A DNA stretch of 64,000 bases, taken from positions 1,860,001 to 1,924,000 of the forward strand of contig NZ_CP084561.1 of NCBI RefSeq assembly GCF_021789315.1, written 5' to 3'. Both the position numbers and the translations under genes were made by a program. This document shows, piece after piece, positions 24,335 to 32,748 of the stretch. The notes under the pieces are model-generated. The model did no database searches and had not been told where the DNA came from. It saw only the letters and a list, made by a program, of their open reading frames with translations. How positions within the stretch are numbered: position 1 is the first letter of the stretch; each line of letters begins with the position of its first letter. The DNA comes from Arthrobacter sp. FW305-BF8 (GTDB taxonomy: Bacteria; Actinomycetota; Actinomycetes; Actinomycetales; Micrococcaceae).

Positions 24335-25003
24335 ATGATTCTGCTCACCGGCTTTGAACCTTTCGGCGGCCAGCCGATGAATCCGTCGTGGGCGGCCGCC
24401 CTGTCCGCGCGGGATCTGCTCCGGGCCGAAGGCTTCGCCGTGGAGGCCGCGGAACTGCCCTGCGTGTTCGGCGCCGCCGGGAGTGTGCTGCGCAATGCCC
24501 TCGGTGGCCTGGAGCCGGAACTGGTGGTGTGCATCGGGCAAGCCGGAGGCCGCGGGCGCGTGTCACTGGAACGGGTTGCAATCAACTGCGATGACGCGCC
24601 CATCCCGGACAATGCAGGGAACCGGCCCGTGGACCGGGAGGTGGTGCCCGCGGGCCCGGCAGCCTACTTCACTTCTTTGCCGATCAAGGCGGCCCTTCTT
24701 GCCGTGGAAAGTGCAGGTGTTCCCGCCGAGGTCTCACAGACGGCGGGAACGTACGTCTGCAACCACACTTTCTATACACTCATGCACGAGCTCGCGACCC
24801 GGCCGGGTGTCCGCGGCGGGTTCGTCCACGTGCCGTTCGCGCCTGACCAGGTAGAGCAGGGGAGCGCTGTCCCGTCACTGCCTGTCGCTGCAATGGCGGC
24901 GGCGATTGCCGCCGTCGTCCGGACGTCGGTTAGCCAGCCGTCCCAGCCATCCGGCGTAATTCAGCCAGCCGACGTCGCGCTCGCCGCCGGCAGCCTGCAC
25001 TAG
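24335..25003 (+). CDS. pcp: Pyroglutamyl-peptidase I
   Basis: Cysteine peptidase (C15) of 222 residues that removes N-terminal pyroglutamate. Seen: ILLTGFEPFGG at the N-terminus, the Glu motif GQAGGRGRVSLERVAIN, the active cysteine in GTYVCNHTFY and the His in GGFVHVPFAP. The last 25 residues are Ala/Ser-rich and variable. The stop overlaps the convergent SIMPL-protein gene by 4 bp. Confidence 0.92.
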   Translation: MILLTGFEPFGGQPMNPSWAAALSARDLLRAEGFAVEAAELPCVFGAAGSVLRNALGGLEPELVVCIGQAGGRGRVSLERVAINCDDAPIPDNAGNRPVDREVVPAGPAAYFTSLPIKAALLAVESAGVPAEVSQTAGTYVCNHTFYTLMHELATRPGVRGGFVHVPFAPDQVEQGSAVPSLPVAAMAAAIAAVVRTSVSQPSQPSGVIQPADVALAAGSLH

Positions 25004-25677
25004 GGCACCGGCGGCATCCCTGACCGGGGGTGCAGCTCCCACGCAACCGTGACGCTGGTGCTGACGCCGGATTCACCGGCTTCCACCGTCAAGGCGTCGG
25101 CAGCGAAGGCCCGCTGCATCCCGCCCACCGGGATGGGGGCAGACGGTACCGGTTGCTGCCGCACGGAGGCCACCTCACCCAGCTCAGCGCCCGCAAGCGC
25201 GGCCAGCTGTGAGGCTGCTGCCCGCGCGTCGGCCCAGGCGGCCTCGCGGGCCAGCGCCGTCACGGCTGCAGCATCGGCAAAGCCGAGCTGCACGCCATCC
25301 AGGCGGACGTCGTTGCCGCCGGCCTCCACGGCAGCAGCGATTATTCCGGAGCCGGAGGCAAGATCCCGCAACCGGACGCTGAGCATGCTGGATGCCACGT
25401 ACCCGGTGACCTGCTGGCCCCGGCCCTCCTGCCAGAGGACGTCGGCCCGGACGTTGAGCCCCGACGTCCTGATGTCCCGGTTCTCCACGCCCCTGCTGCG
25501 CAGCGCAGCCGTCACGGCAGCGGAGGCCTCGCCGGCGGCGGCATAGGCATCGACCGCGCTGTCGCGCCGGCATTCCACGCCAATGGAAAGGGTCAGCAGG
25601 TCCGGCGCCGCATCCGCGGTTCCGGTTCCTGTGACTTCGACAGTCCGGGCTTCCGCCCGGCCCGCAGGTTCACTCAT
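25000..25677 (-). CDS. SIMPL (DUF541) domain protein
   Basis: A 225-residue protein with one SIMPL/DUF541 domain (VEVTGTGTADAAPDLLTLSI through AWELHPR). Members act at the cell surface in some bacteria, but no signal peptide is seen at this start, so it is likely cytosolic. ATG 25677 has GGAGG 7 nt upstream. In the same frame the two upstream 18-bp repeat units at 25729-25764 also offer SD plus ATG, adding GMTGG-type Gly/Thr residues. The start overlaps the stop of the preceding HEXXH gene, so translation is coupled. Confidence 0.8.
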   Translation of the reverse strand: MSEPAGRAEARTVEVTGTGTADAAPDLLTLSIGVECRRDSAVDAYAAAGEASAAVTAALRSRGVENRDIRTSGLNVRADVLWQEGRGQQVTGYVASSMLSVRLRDLASGSGIIAAAVEAGGNDVRLDGVQLGFADAAAVTALAREAAWADARAAASQLAALAGAELGEVASVRQQPVPSAPIPVGGMQRAFAADALTVEAGESGVSTSVTVAWELHPRSGMPPVP

Positions 25678-26218
25678 GCCTGTTCCTCCGGTCGTGCCTG
25701 TTCCTCCGGTCGTGCCTGTGCCTCCGGTCATGCCTGCGCCTCCGGTCATGCCTGCCCCTCCGGTCCACGTAGCCGCCGGCCTCCAGGCCGGCGTGCCGCT
25801 CGAAGGGATTTCCCGACGCCGGATCGCCGTACCGCGCGGCCGACCAGGCCGCGGCCGCGAAATAGAACAGCAGGAAGGGCAGCCCGAGGCACCAGGCGTA
25901 CTGGGTGCTGTGCCGCTCCTCATGGCCCAGCAGTAGGCGGCTCGTCAAGGCGGCGTCCGGATCGGTGCGGAAGATGACCACGTTGCCCACCGTGAAGGCG
26001 CCAGCCACCGGCAGCCGCCAGCGGTAACCGGTGGCGACAATCAGGCCGCGGGGACCCCGGAACGTCCGGGTGCGGGCCAGCCCGGCAAGCACCAGCCCCA
26101 GCGGCGTGGAGGCGTTCAGCAGGTTTGCGAGCTGCCTCAGGCGCTGTCCTCGTGTCAGCTGTCCTCGTGTCAGCGGGCCCGGGGTCAGCGGGCCCCGGGT
26201 TAGGGGGCCTTGAGTCAT
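25670..26218 (-). CDS. HEXXH-motif membrane-associated hypothetical protein
   Basis: A 182-residue protein with a putative zinc motif HEERHSTQY (HEXXH), one strongly hydrophobic segment (FLLFYFAAAAW) and a later NPFERHAG segment; together they resemble short families with an HExxHxxQ site and a downstream NPFE element. No activity can be assigned. Both ends are repeats: LT(R/P)G(P/Q) units at residues 2-24 and RHDRR units at the C-terminus from the 18-bp DNA repeat. TAGCAT (26225-26230) ends 6 nt before the ATG, predicting a leaderless message. The stop TGA lies inside the start of the SIMPL gene. Confidence 0.65.
   Translation of the reverse strand: MTQGPLTRGPLTPGPLTRGQLTRGQRLRQLANLLNASTPLGLVLAGLARTRTFRGPRGLIVATGYRWRLPVAGAFTVGNVVIFRTDPDAALTSRLLLGHEERHSTQYAWCLGLPFLLFYFAAAAWSAARYGDPASGNPFERHAGLEAGGYVDRRGRHDRRRRHDRRHRHDRRNRHDRRNRHE
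25675..25764 (-). repeat. Five 18-bp tandem repeats carrying SD and start codon
   Basis: Units at 25675, 25693, 25711, 25729 and 25747 read on the minus strand ACCGGAGGNNCAGGC(ATG/ACG). Each holds GGAGG 7 nt before ATG (units 1, 4, 5) or ACG (units 2, 3). They form the 3' end of the HEXXH gene and the start region of the SIMPL gene. Confidence 0.85.
26146..26211 (-). repeat. Degenerate 15-bp repeats at the start of the HEXXH gene
   Basis: Four to five imperfect copies of a 15-bp unit encode LTRGP/LTPGP/LTRGQ. The same gene also ends in tandem repeats. Confidence 0.65.
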
Positions 26219-26270
26219 GAGGCCATGCTAGCCGCGGGCCGCGGTGCAATACAGGCGTCCACAGGCACCC

Positions 26271-26305
26271 GCTGTCAATTAGACCGGCGCTGTCAATTAG
26301 ACTGG
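26271..26305. repeat. Two 17-bp direct repeats upstream of pheS
   Basis: GCTGTCAATTAGAC(C/T)GG occurs at 26271-26287 and 26289-26305 with an 18-bp period. The second copy holds TAGACT, a -10-like hexamer; a start near 26310 would give a leader of about 170 nt before pheS. Operator or promoter duplication is possible. Confidence 0.5.
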
Positions 26306-26482
26306 AAACAGCGCCCGCCGGCCATCCGCCGGTGAGCCTGCCCTTGTCTATGGATGGCGTCTTTGGATGACGTCCTTGGACGACTTTCTGCAAAGACGTG
26401 CCAGCGACGGACGCGCTGCCGGGGAAACCGGCGCGGCTGCACCGGCCGCTGGCATCACCCGACTCGTAGCTAAGAACAGTAG

Positions 26483-27544
26483 ATGACTGAAACTTTGCCG
26501 GGCGCCGCCGTCCCGAACCCTCTGGATGAAACCGCCATCAACGCCGCCGTGGACCAGGCCGTCGCCGCCATTGCCGGCGCGTCCACGCTCGATGAACTCA
26601 AGACAGTCCGCCTGGCCCACACCGGCGAGAAGTCGCCGCTCAGCCTCGCCAACCGTGAGATCGGAAGCCTGCCCAAGGATCAGAAAGCCGCCGCCGGCAA
26701 GCTGATGGGAACATCCCGCGGACGTGTTAACAAGGCGCTCGCGGACCGCACCGTCCAGCTCGAGGCGGAGAACGACGCCCGCATCCTCGTCGAGGAGACC
26801 GTGGATGTCACGGCAGCCCCGCGCCGCCGCCGGGCCGGAGCCCGCCATCCGCTGTCCACGCTACAGGACCGCGTCGCGGACATCTTCGTGGGCATGGGCT
26901 GGGAAATCGCCGAAGGCCCCGAGGTGGAATCCGAGTGGTTCAACTTCGACGCATTGAACTTCAAGCCGGACCACCCGGCCCGCGAAATGCAGGACACGTT
27001 CTTCGTGGAGCCGCCGGAAGCGCATCTGCTGATGCGCACGCACACCTCGCCGGTGCAGGTCCGGTCCATGCTGGAGCGGGAGCTGCCGATCTACGTGCTG
27101 TGCCCGGGCAAGGTGTTCCGCACCGATGAGCTCGACGCCACGCACACCCCGGTGTTCCACCAGTTCGAGGGCCTGGCCATCGACAAGAAGCTCAGCATGG
27201 CTGACCTCCGCGGAACCTTGGAGCACTTCGCGCGCCAGATGTTCGGCGACGAAGCCCAGATCCGGCTGCGCCCCAACTACTTCCCGTTCACCGAGCCGTC
27301 CGCCGAGCTGGACATCTTCCACCCCGGCGCCAAGGGCGGGCCCCGCTGGATCGAATGGGGCGGCTGCGGCATGGTCAACCCCAATGTCCTGCGGGCTGCC
27401 GGCATCGATCCGGACGTCTATTCAGGCTTTGCCTTCGGCATGGGCATCGAGCGGACGCTCATGTTCCGCAACGAGGTCGGCGACATGCGCGACATGATCG
27501 AGGGCGATGTACGTTTCAGCGAGCACTTCGGGATGGAGATCTAA
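26483..27544 (+). CDS. pheS: Phenylalanyl-tRNA synthetase alpha subunit
   Basis: Catalytic subunit of the (alpha-beta)2 class II synthetase, 353 residues. An N-terminal coiled-coil (about 15-95) precedes the core. Class II motif 2 is seen in VFRTDELDATHTPVFHQFEG and motif 3 in GFAFGMGIERTLM; EWGGCGMVNPNV is also conserved. No Shine-Dalgarno is evident; TAAGAA (26471-26476) 6 nt before the ATG suggests a leaderless form. The 264-bp region upstream holds two direct repeats and no T-box that I can recognise. Confidence 0.97.
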   Translation: MTETLPGAAVPNPLDETAINAAVDQAVAAIAGASTLDELKTVRLAHTGEKSPLSLANREIGSLPKDQKAAAGKLMGTSRGRVNKALADRTVQLEAENDARILVEETVDVTAAPRRRRAGARHPLSTLQDRVADIFVGMGWEIAEGPEVESEWFNFDALNFKPDHPAREMQDTFFVEPPEAHLLMRTHTSPVQVRSMLERELPIYVLCPGKVFRTDELDATHTPVFHQFEGLAIDKKLSMADLRGTLEHFARQMFGDEAQIRLRPNYFPFTEPSAELDIFHPGAKGGPRWIEWGGCGMVNPNVLRAAGIDPDVYSGFAFGMGIERTLMFRNEVGDMRDMIEGDVRFSEHFGMEI

Positions 27545-27546
27545 CA

Positions 27547-30090
27547 GTGCGTATCCCACTTTCCTGGCTGCGTGAATTTGCGCAGGTACCGGCCGGAGCC
27601 ACGGCCGAAGACGTCATGGCAGAGCTGGTCAAGGTCGGCTTTGAAGAGGAAGCGGTCCACCGCCCCACGGACGCCCTGCGCGGACCCGTCGTGGTGGGCC
27701 AGGTCCTGAGCCTGGTCAAGGAACCGCAGTCCAACGGCAAGACCATCAACTGGTGCCAGGTCCGCGTCGTCCCCGAGGGACAGGAGCAGACCCTGACCGG
27801 CAAGGGCATCGATCCGTCCGGCGTGCAGGGCATCGTCTGCGGCGCCCACAACTTCGTCGAAGGTGACAAGGTGGTGGTCACCCTGCCGGGCGCCGTCCTT
27901 CCCGGCGACTTCCACATCTCGGCGCGGAAGACCTACGGCCACATGTCCGCGGGCATGATCGCCTCCGTCCGTGAACTGGGCATCGGCGAGGACCACGACG
28001 GCATCCTGGTGCTCTCCCGGATCGGCCTGGACCCCGAGATCGGGACGGACGCCATGGAGCTGCTGGGCCTCTACGACCAGGCCGCCGAAATCAACGTGAC
28101 GCCGGACCGCGGCTACGCGTTCTCGATCCGCGGCGCGGCGCGCGAATACGCCCACGCCACCGCCACGGTATTCACGGACCCCGCGTCGAAGGTCAACGCG
28201 CCAGCTGTCCTCTCCGGCGGCTACGGCGTCAAGATCAACGACGACGCGCCCATCTACGGCAAGCCCGGCTGCGACCGCTTCGTAGCGCGTACCGTCCGCG
28301 GTGTGGATGCCACCCGGCCCACGCCCCCGTGGATGTCTTCACGACTGCGCCTGGCCGGCATCCGGTCCATCTCGCTGCCGGTGGACATCTCGAACTACGT
28401 GATGCTCGAGCTCGGCCAGCCGCTGCACTTCTACGACCAGGACAAGCTGTCCGGCGACATCGTGGTGCGGCGTGCGGTGGCGGGGGAGAAGCTGACCACG
28501 CTCGACGGCAAGGAACGTGCGCTTGACGCCGAGGACCTGCTGATCACTGACGCCTCCGGCCCCATCGGCGTCGCCGGCGTCATGGGCGGCGCGTCCACCG
28601 AGGTTACCGACGCCACCACGGCTGTCCTGATCGAGGCCGCCCACTTCGAGGAAGTTTCCATTGCCCGCTCGCGCCGGCGACACAAGCTCCCGTCAGAAGC
28701 CTCCAAGCGCTTCGAACGCGGCGTGGACTGGCAGGTCGCCAACATCGCGGCCCAGCGCGCCGTCGACCTTCTCGTGGAACTGGCCGGCGGGACCGCCGAA
28801 GAGGCGGGCACCGACGTCGGAACCGCCCCGGATCCGGTGACCATCGCGCTGCCGGGAGAATATCCCGCGGCCCGGATTGGCATCGACTTCACCGAAGAGC
28901 AGATCGTCACGTCCCTCGAGGATCTGGGCGCCGTTCTCGAAAAGTCCGACGCCGGCTGGACCGTTACCGCGCCGAGCTGGCGGACCGACCTGGAAACCAA
29001 GGAGGACCTCTCCGAGGAGGTGGCCCGCCTGGTGGGCTACGACCAGATCCCCGCGACCCTGCCGGTGGCGCCTCCAGGCCGTGGCCTGACCCGCGTGCAG
29101 CAGCAGCGCCGCCGCCTGCTCCAGGCCCTGGCGGACGCCGGCCTGACCGAGGTCCTGGCCTACCCCTTCGTGTCGAAGGCCGCCAATGAGACGTTTGGCG
29201 TGGCCGAGGAGGGCGCACCCCGGACCGCGGTCAAGCTTGCCAACCCGATCAGCGAGGAGCAGGGCTACCTGCGCACATCGGTGCTGCCGGGCCTGCTGGA
29301 GGTGGCTAAGCGCAACCACTCCCGCGGCTTCCGCGACCTCGCCGTCTTCGAAGCCGGCATGGTATTCCTGCCCGGTGACACGCTGGGCACGCCGTCCATC
29401 CCACCGCTGGGCGTCAAGCCAACCGATGAGGTGCTGGACGCGCTGTACGACGGCGTTCCGGACCAGCCGCTGCACGTCGCCGCCGTCCTGACCGGCCATG
29501 ATTCGCCCGCCGCCGCAGGTCACGCGCCGAGGCTGTGGGACTGGGCGGATGCCCTGGACATCGCACGCCTGGCAGGCGACGTCCTTGGTGTGGAGCTTGT
29601 CGTCACCCAGAGCCGGCACCAGGCGTTCCACCCTGGCCGCGCCGCGCAGCTTTCGCTGCGCTCTGGCGAGCTGGTGGGATACGCCGGCGAGCTGCACCCC
29701 AAGCTCCTGGCCGCGCATGACCTGCCGGCACGGACCGTCGCGCTGGAACTGAACGCGGATGCCCTGTTCGAGGCAGCGGCCGACGTCGTGGTGGCCCGGC
29801 ACATCTCCACCTTCCCGGTGGCCACGCAGGACGTGGCACTCGTGGTGCCGCAGGACGTCCCCGCCGACGACGTGCTGGCAGCGCTGCGTGAAGGCGCCGG
29901 CGAGCTGCTTGAGGACGTGGCCCTGTTCGACGTCTATGCGGGCAAGGGGATCGAGGACGGCAAGAAGTCCCTCGCCTTCGGCTTGCGGTTCCGCGCCACC
30001 GACCGGACCCTCACGGCCGACGAGGCATCGGAGGCGCGGGAGCACGCCGTCGCCACCGCAGCCGAGCGGTTTGGTGCCGTCCAGCGCTAG
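27547..30090 (+). CDS. pheT: Phenylalanyl-tRNA synthetase beta subunit
   Basis: An 847-residue partner of PheS. GTG 27547 lies 2 nt after the pheS stop; an upstream in-frame start inside pheS is rejected because the protein proper begins VRIPLSWLREFAQ. Domains in order: B1/EMAP-like tRNA-binding OB (about 40-150), B3/B4 editing domain (about 210-390, VDISNYVMLELGQPLHFYDQ), B5 (about 400-475), the core-like B6-B7 (about 480-740) and the anticodon-binding FDX-ACB domain at the C-terminus (FPVATQDVALVV, GLRFRATDRTLT). Normal length for an actinobacterial PheT. Confidence 0.97.
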   Translation: MRIPLSWLREFAQVPAGATAEDVMAELVKVGFEEEAVHRPTDALRGPVVVGQVLSLVKEPQSNGKTINWCQVRVVPEGQEQTLTGKGIDPSGVQGIVCGAHNFVEGDKVVVTLPGAVLPGDFHISARKTYGHMSAGMIASVRELGIGEDHDGILVLSRIGLDPEIGTDAMELLGLYDQAAEINVTPDRGYAFSIRGAAREYAHATATVFTDPASKVNAPAVLSGGYGVKINDDAPIYGKPGCDRFVARTVRGVDATRPTPPWMSSRLRLAGIRSISLPVDISNYVMLELGQPLHFYDQDKLSGDIVVRRAVAGEKLTTLDGKERALDAEDLLITDASGPIGVAGVMGGASTEVTDATTAVLIEAAHFEEVSIARSRRRHKLPSEASKRFERGVDWQVANIAAQRAVDLLVELAGGTAEEAGTDVGTAPDPVTIALPGEYPAARIGIDFTEEQIVTSLEDLGAVLEKSDAGWTVTAPSWRTDLETKEDLSEEVARLVGYDQIPATLPVAPPGRGLTRVQQQRRRLLQALADAGLTEVLAYPFVSKAANETFGVAEEGAPRTAVKLANPISEEQGYLRTSVLPGLLEVAKRNHSRGFRDLAVFEAGMVFLPGDTLGTPSIPPLGVKPTDEVLDALYDGVPDQPLHVAAVLTGHDSPAAAGHAPRLWDWADALDIARLAGDVLGVELVVTQSRHQAFHPGRAAQLSLRSGELVGYAGELHPKLLAAHDLPARTVALELNADALFEAAADVVVARHISTFPVATQDVALVVPQDVPADDVLAALREGAGELLEDVALFDVYAGKGIEDGKKSLAFGLRFRATDRTLTADEASEAREHAVATAAERFGAVQR

Positions 30091-30119
30091 CTGAAAATAA
30101 AGGCAGACCACGCCTTTTG

Positions 30120-30174
30120 AACTGCTCCTCGGAAGTTGGACTGAAAAACCAGTTCTGACTTACGGGGAGCAGTT
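30120..30174. terminator. Long interrupted inverted repeat between pheT and AAA+ gene
   Basis: Outer arms AACTGCTCC/GGAGCAGTT, middle arms AAGT/ACTT and inner arms GGACTG/CAGTTC around AAAAAC make a three-tier hairpin between convergent genes. A smaller AAAGGC/GCCTTT stem with a T run precedes it (30099-30118). Together they probably terminate both genes. The GGGGAGCAGTTTCGTG end is repeated in degenerate form to about 30215. Confidence 0.6.
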
Positions 30175-30250
30175 TCGTGTTTGCGGGGCAGTTCGTGGTC
30201 TGCGGAGCAGCGCGAGGCCGCGGTGGTGCTGTTTGCGGCGGCAGATCCGG

Positions 30251-31294
30251 TCAGGCCTGGAGCCAGCGCCACCAGCGTGGCTGCTCCGGTTCCGGTGTCG
30301 GTTCCGGCTCCGGCTCCGGCTGCTCGCCCAAGGCCAGCGCGGCCTCGGTGATGTCGTCCGCGGTGAGCGTCATGACGGCCTCACGGTCCAGCGCGTCGAG
30401 GCTTTGTTCCTTGTCGAGCGAGAGCCGCAGCGCCTGGCGGTTGAGCGCCTGCTCGAACAGCGTGCGGGCGAACCGTGCGTTGCCGGAGTCCTCGCCCGCG
30501 TGGAGCCCGGCGAGGATGCGGCGCAGCATCTGGTCCGCACCCGGCTCCAGCGTGTACTCGTGCTGGGCCAGCATCTGGTGGAAGATCGTCTGGAGTGCGT
30601 CGACGGAGTAGTCGGGAAACGTGATCTCGCGGGCGAACCGGGAGCGCAGCCCGGGGTTCGAGAGCAAGAAGGACTCCATCAGCCGCGGGTACCCGGCCAC
30701 GATCACGACCAGGCGGTGGCGGTGGTCCTCCATCCGCTTGAGCAGGACCTCGATCGCCTCGGGGCCGAAGTCCGTCCGGCCGTCCTCCGGGGCCAGCGCG
30801 TAGGCCTCGTCGATGAACAGGACACCGTCCAGCGCGCGCCGGATCACCCGGTCCGTCTTGATGGCGGTCGCGCCGACGTACTGCCCGACCAGGCCCGAAC
30901 GGTCGACCTCGACCAGGTGGCCTTTCTGCAGCAGACCGACCGCGCGGTACATCTCGGCCAGGAGCCGCGCCACGGTGGTCTTGCCCGTGCCCGGGTTTCC
31001 GAGGAACACCAGATGCTGTGAAGTGGCCACCTCCGGCAGGCCGTGCGCCTTACGGCGGGCCTGGACCTGGAGCAGTGCGACGAGGGCCCGCACCTGTTCC
31101 TTCACGGTCTCCAGACCGACCAGCGCGTCGAGCTCGGCCTGCACCTCGGACAGCGGCCGGGCCGGCCCGGGCCTCGCACCGATGAGATCGCCGACCAGGT
31201 CGTCGACGCGCTCCGAACCGTGCAGCTTGAGCTGATCGGTCAGATGGCCGATGGTTTCGCGCAGGTCGTCGAGCGGATTGCGGCTGGAAGCCAT
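30251..31294 (-). CDS. CbxX/CfxQ-type AAA+ ATPase
   Basis: A 347-residue AAA+ protein resembling the ATPase half of EccA/SpoVK/CbbX. Walker A is LGNPGTGKTTVARLL, Walker B FIDEAYAL, sensor-1 in VIVAGYP, and the arginine finger/sensor region GLRSRFAREITFPDY. It ends in an unusual Glu-Pro tail (EPEPEPTPEPEQPRWWRWLQA) with three tryptophans. No ESX genes are nearby. Own promoter with leaderless start (TACAGT 6 nt before ATG); it lies 81 nt after the M1 peptidase gene on the same strand. Role unknown; family members remodel protein complexes. Confidence 0.85.
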   Translation of the reverse strand: MASSRNPLDDLRETIGHLTDQLKLHGSERVDDLVGDLIGARPGPARPLSEVQAELDALVGLETVKEQVRALVALLQVQARRKAHGLPEVATSQHLVFLGNPGTGKTTVARLLAEMYRAVGLLQKGHLVEVDRSGLVGQYVGATAIKTDRVIRRALDGVLFIDEAYALAPEDGRTDFGPEAIEVLLKRMEDHRHRLVVIVAGYPRLMESFLLSNPGLRSRFAREITFPDYSVDALQTIFHQMLAQHEYTLEPGADQMLRRILAGLHAGEDSGNARFARTLFEQALNRQALRLSLDKEQSLDALDREAVMTLTADDITEAALALGEQPEPEPEPTPEPEQPRWWRWLQA

Positions 31295-31300
31295 GCATCC

Positions 31301-31306
31301 ACTGTA
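31301..31306 (-). promoter_or_regulatory. -10 element for leaderless AAA+ gene
   Basis: TACAGT on the minus strand ends 6 nt before the ATG at 31294; no Shine-Dalgarno is present. Confidence 0.45.
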
Positions 31307-31375
31307 GTACCCGATTCCCGACCGGGGTTTGGCGTGGTCTTTCTTTATGTCGGAAAACCTGGTGCCGGACGCAAC

Positions 31376-32725
31376 CTACGGCAGTGGCGGCAGGGCTTCT
31401 TCGTACAGCCAGGGATGCAGCAGCGATTCCGAGTCCAGCCCCGTGACACGGTCGGCCGTGAGGATGAACTCGGGGGTCGACACGGAACTGTGGGCATGTA
31501 CTCGGGTCCATTCCTGCAGCAGCGCGAAGAAGGCGAGGTCGCCGCAGCGGCGGCGCAGGGCGTGCAGAGCCAGTGCTCCGCGCTTGTAGACCCTGTCGTC
31601 GAACATGAGCTCGGGTCCGGGATCGCCCACCGCAAGGTCCTGGGCGCCGGCGTTGAGCCGCCGCCAGGCGGCCAGCGCCCGCTCGTGGGCGGACATCACG
31701 CCGGCTTCCTCGGACCAGATCCACTCGGCGTAGCAGGCGAAACCCTCGTGCAGCCAGATGTCGCTCCACGTGCCGAGCGTCAGCGAGTTGCCGAACCACT
31801 GGTGGGCCAGTTCATGGGCGATCAAGCGCTGTGAATCCCACCCGGCATCCAGATGGTTGGCGCCGAGGATGGACAGCGACTGGGCCTCGAGCGGGATTTC
31901 CAGCTCATCGGCGGTGACCACCACCGTGTACTCGGGGAATGGATAGGGGCCGAAGCGGCTCACAAACGTGCTCATCATGGCCTCCTGCCGGGCCAGCGCT
32001 GTCTCCGCCCGGCCCACCAGCTGCGCCGGTGCCGCAACGAACTGGGGCACGCCGGCCGAGTCCGGCAGTCTCACCAGCCCATACCGGCCGATCTGGATGG
32101 TCGCCAGATACGTCGCCATCGGTTCACGCTGCTCGTACACCCACGTCTGGCGGCTTGACCTCACGGTCTGCCCCACGAGGAGTCCATTGCAGACGGCCCG
32201 GTAGCCGGCGTCAGTGGTGACGGCGATGCGGTAGCTGGCCTTGTTCCGCGGGTGGTCGTTGCACGGGAACCATGACGGCGCCCCGTTGGGCTGGCCGGCG
32301 ACGAGGACGCCGTCGGTGAGCTCCTCCCAGCCCACCTCGCCCCAGAGCCCCCTCCGGGGCCGCGGGTTGCCGTCATACCGGATGTCGAGGCTGAATTCGG
32401 AGCCCGCCTCGAGGGGCTGTTCGCAGTGCACCACGAGCTGTTCCGCCCGCTGCGTGAACTTCCGGACGCGGACCCCGTTCAGCTGGATCTTCAGGGCGCG
32501 GAGGCCGGTCATGTCGAGCACGACGGCGGAGGTGCGGCGGGCTGCCACAGCTGCCAGGACTGCGCGGCCGGTCAGCCGGTTGCTGGCGAGCTTGTAGTCC
32601 AGCTCCAGTTCATAGTGCAGGACCCGGTAGGCATCTGTTCCGTGGCCCGGGACGTAGGGGTCGCCGGTGGCCGCGGCGCCGGCAGAGAGGACGGCGGCCG
32701 GGCCGGGCGATTCTCCGGAGCTCAT
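31376..32725 (-). CDS. M1-family zinc aminopeptidase
   Basis: A 449-residue gluzincin. The zinc site HELAHQWFG is followed after 18 residues by the third ligand in LHEGFACYAEW. Where classical M1 enzymes have the GxMEN exopeptidase loop, this one reads IPLEAQSLS, keeping the Glu but not the motif. It has the N-terminal beta-domain and catalytic domain only and no signal peptide, and is shorter than the 850-residue PepN, as are other compact actinobacterial M1 proteins. It starts 23 nt after the Pls-type synthetase stop with AAGGAAG in between, so it is co-transcribed with it. It may trim or degrade the synthetase product, which is inference from context. Confidence 0.85.
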   Translation of the reverse strand: MSSGESPGPAAVLSAGAAATGDPYVPGHGTDAYRVLHYELELDYKLASNRLTGRAVLAAVAARRTSAVVLDMTGLRALKIQLNGVRVRKFTQRAEQLVVHCEQPLEAGSEFSLDIRYDGNPRPRRGLWGEVGWEELTDGVLVAGQPNGAPSWFPCNDHPRNKASYRIAVTTDAGYRAVCNGLLVGQTVRSSRQTWVYEQREPMATYLATIQIGRYGLVRLPDSAGVPQFVAAPAQLVGRAETALARQEAMMSTFVSRFGPYPFPEYTVVVTADELEIPLEAQSLSILGANHLDAGWDSQRLIAHELAHQWFGNSLTLGTWSDIWLHEGFACYAEWIWSEEAGVMSAHERALAAWRRLNAGAQDLAVGDPGPELMFDDRVYKRGALALHALRRRCGDLAFFALLQEWTRVHAHSSVSTPEFILTADRVTGLDSESLLHPWLYEEALPPLP

Positions 32726-32748
32726 TCTGCGTGTGACTTCCTTAGCTG

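Noticed and set aside
25675..25764. CRISPR-like array
   Set aside because: The 18-bp units are contiguous with no spacers, and they are coding.
26306..26482. T-box or Phe-rich leader peptide before pheS
   Set aside because: No T-box sequence is visible, and the only short ORF (MDGVFG) has a single Phe codon.
28693..30111. 472-codon antisense frame opposite pheT
   Set aside because: pheT motifs are continuous on the plus strand and the antisense product has no domain.
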